From the NCBI GenBank assembly GCA_023265735.1, contig JAHFSN010000179.1:1-5345 (forward strand): a DNA stretch of 5,345 nucleotides, read 5' to 3'. The notes beneath the pieces were generated by a model. It was not told the DNA's origin. It ran no database searches and worked only from the letters and a program-made list of their open reading frames with translations. The DNA comes from Spirochaetaceae bacterium. Lineage in GTDB: Bacteria > Spirochaetota > Spirochaetia > JABEVK01. Shown here one piece after another: positions 3,984 to 5,345 of the stretch. How positions within the stretch are numbered: position 1 is the stretch's first letter; every line of letters starts with the position of its first letter. The position numbers were made by a program, and so were the translations under genes.

Positions 3984-5345
3984 ATGGCCTTTCCTCCCTT
4001 TGATGTTTCCCTCACGGGTACGGCGGTTCCTCTCTCAGCGTTACGGTCCCATGGGGGGACCGGGGTGGGTGAATTCCCCGACCTGGTACTCCTCGGACGC
4101 TGGTGTCAGGATGCCGGACTTTCTCTGATCCAGATCCTTCCGATCAACGATACGGGTTCCGAGAGTTCGCCCTACAGTGCCCTGAGCGCCTTCGCCCTCC
4201 ACCCCGTCTACCTCAGGCTGGCTGACCTGCCCGGGGCGTCTGTCTTCGACGAGAAGATCCGGGCCCTGGGACTGGAATTCAACGGTCGAGTGCAGGTGGA
4301 TCACCGCAAGGTCTGGGCCGCCAAGGAGGAGCTGCTGCGGCAGATCTTCCAGAAGGTCGGTTTTCGCGCTGCGGACGCCGAGGCATGGCTGAAGGACAGG
4401 CCCTGGGGTCGGGAATACGCGGTCTTCTGGGGACTGCGGGAACGCTACGAGCGCCGGGGCTGGCAGGAATGGCCGGACCACCGGCAGGTTTCGCCCACCG
4501 ACATCCAGAACCTCTGGGACGAACTGGGTCCTGAGGCCCTGTTTCCCGTCTGGCTCCAGATCCAAGCCGAGGCACAGTTGACCGACGCCGTCCGCCGCCT
4601 CGAGGAGCTGGGAGTGGCCCTGAAGGGCGATCTGCCCATCCTCCTCAACGAAGACAGCGCCGACGTCTGGGCCCATCCCGAGTACTTCGATCTCAGCCTG
4701 CGGGCGGGGGCCCCGCCTGACGGAATGAACCCCGAGGGCCAGAACTGGGGTTTTCCCATTTACCGCTGGGACAACTTGGCCCGAGACGGGTACCGCTGGT
4801 GGAAGGCCCGCCTCACCCACGCGGCCCGGTTCTACCAGGCGTACCGCATTGACCACGTCCTGGGCTTCTTCCGCATCTGGGCGACTCCCCATGAGAACCT
4901 CACGGCCGAACTGGGCCACTACCTGCCGACGCCGTCCCTCACAGAGGACCAATTGCGGCAACTGGGGTTCGATGAGCCGCGCCTCGTGTGGATGTCGGAA
5001 CCTCACGTGTTCGGCGTCGAGTGGCGGGAACGGCTGGGCGACGAGGCCCCCTCCGTGGCCCAGGCCGCCCTGACCCAGATCGGCGACGAAGACCTGTTCC
5101 GGTTCCAGCCCCAGATCCGAGGCGAAAAGGACCTGATGAGCCTCCCGGTCTCCGACAAGGCCAAGTCCGTTTTGCTGGCGTGGTTCCGCGACCGGGCCCT
5201 CCTGAGGCAGGCCGATGGAACCTTTGTGGCCACCGCCCAGTACTTTTCGACCAAGTCCTATCACAGCCTCAGCCAGGACGAAACCTGGGCCTTCGAACGG
5301 CTTCTCCAGGAGACGTTTGAGCGGGTTCAGGGGGAGTGGGAGGTG
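3984..5345 (+). CDS. malQ: 4-alpha-glucanotransferase, GH77, DPE2-like (3'-truncated)
   Basis: The first 454 residues are visible and the frame stays open to the window edge. The enzyme (amylomaltase, disproportionating enzyme) moves glucan units between malto-oligosaccharides or onto glycogen-like acceptors in the cytoplasm. The start MAFPPFDVSLTGTAVPLSAL and the GVGEF-LILPINDTG-PYSALSAFALHP blocks (about 28-75) are typical of GH77. KGDLPILLNEDSADVWAHPE (214-233), GAPPD (242-246), NWGFPIYRWD (254-263) and YRIDHVLGFFRIW (287-299) follow. Asp290 (codon 4851-4853) is the catalytic nucleophile. The acid/base Glu and the third catalytic Asp are not visible and should lie just past 5345. The wording of these blocks resembles plant DPE2, but without its N-terminal starch-binding domains, as expected for a bacterial homologue. 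It is separated from the upstream genes by an intergenic region with its own promoter, and its job in glycogen or maltodextrin use is not otherwise shown by the neighbours. Confidence 0.92.
   Translation, partial: MAFPPFDVSLTGTAVPLSALRSHGGTGVGEFPDLVLLGRWCQDAGLSLIQILPINDTGSESSPYSALSAFALHPVYLRLADLPGASVFDEKIRALGLEFNGRVQVDHRKVWAAKEELLRQIFQKVGFRAADAEAWLKDRPWGREYAVFWGLRERYERRGWQEWPDHRQVSPTDIQNLWDELGPEALFPVWLQIQAEAQLTDAVRRLEELGVALKGDLPILLNEDSADVWAHPEYFDLSLRAGAPPDGMNPEGQNWGFPIYRWDNLARDGYRWWKARLTHAARFYQAYRIDHVLGFFRIWATPHENLTAELGHYLPTPSLTEDQLRQLGFDEPRLVWMSEPHVFGVEWRERLGDEAPSVAQAALTQIGDEDLFRFQPQIRGEKDLMSLPVSDKAKSVLLAWFRDRALLRQADGTFVATAQYFSTKSYHSLSQDETWAFERLLQETFERVQGEWEV

Noticed and set aside
3919..4128. 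A 69-codon + strand open frame across the malQ start.
   Set aside because: It overlaps the malQ promoter and N-terminus in another frame; the malQ frame has the ribosome binding site and family motifs.
4041..5264. A 407-codon open frame on the reverse strand.
   Set aside because: It lies antisense to malQ, whose + strand translation has clear GH77 motifs throughout. The reverse product is low-complexity and is a by-product of GC-rich codon use.

Overview
The window is a GC-rich bacterial stretch with five protein genes, all on the + strand and closely packed, plus one intergenic region of about 300 bases. Protein style points to a high-GC member of the Spirochaetota. The clues are a GAF-GGDEF protein whose pre-GGDEF helix is degenerate, a DUF151 nuclease with a UVR tail, and a DPE2-type 4-alpha-glucanotransferase. 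This assignment is an inference from general similarity. Desulfobacterota or another deep lineage is not excluded.

Layout. Positions 1-500 hold the C-terminal part of purQ, cut by the window edge. A diguanylate cyclase with a GAF sensor follows after 19 bases (520-1551). Next is an NAD(P)-dependent malic enzyme (1602-3101, possible upstream start 1584). It carries an extra C-terminal module resembling the N-terminal helical repeat of GspE/MshE ATPases. Its stop codon overlaps the GTG start of a bifunctional nuclease (DUF151) with a C-terminal UVR motif (3098-3685). Positions 3686-3983 have no convincing protein gene. They hold a small hairpin region, a long rod-like imperfect inverted repeat ending in a T tract, and a good sigma70-type promoter. 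The promoter serves malQ (3984 to beyond the window end), a GH77 4-alpha-glucanotransferase that lacks its last catalytic residues only because the window stops.

How the genes may work together. The first four genes look like one transcription unit: purine synthesis, c-di-GMP synthesis, central carbon metabolism and a nuclease. malQ appears to be transcribed separately. Two points stand out. First, a diguanylate cyclase lies directly upstream of a malic enzyme whose extra tail resembles a family known to bind c-di-GMP, suggesting that c-di-GMP may act on this enzyme. Second, the element at about 3755-3916 folds on the + strand into a long hairpin in which short helices alternate with tandem G-A/A-G mismatches. 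That pattern suggests a structured RNA or a dispersed RNA-like repeat rather than a simple terminator.
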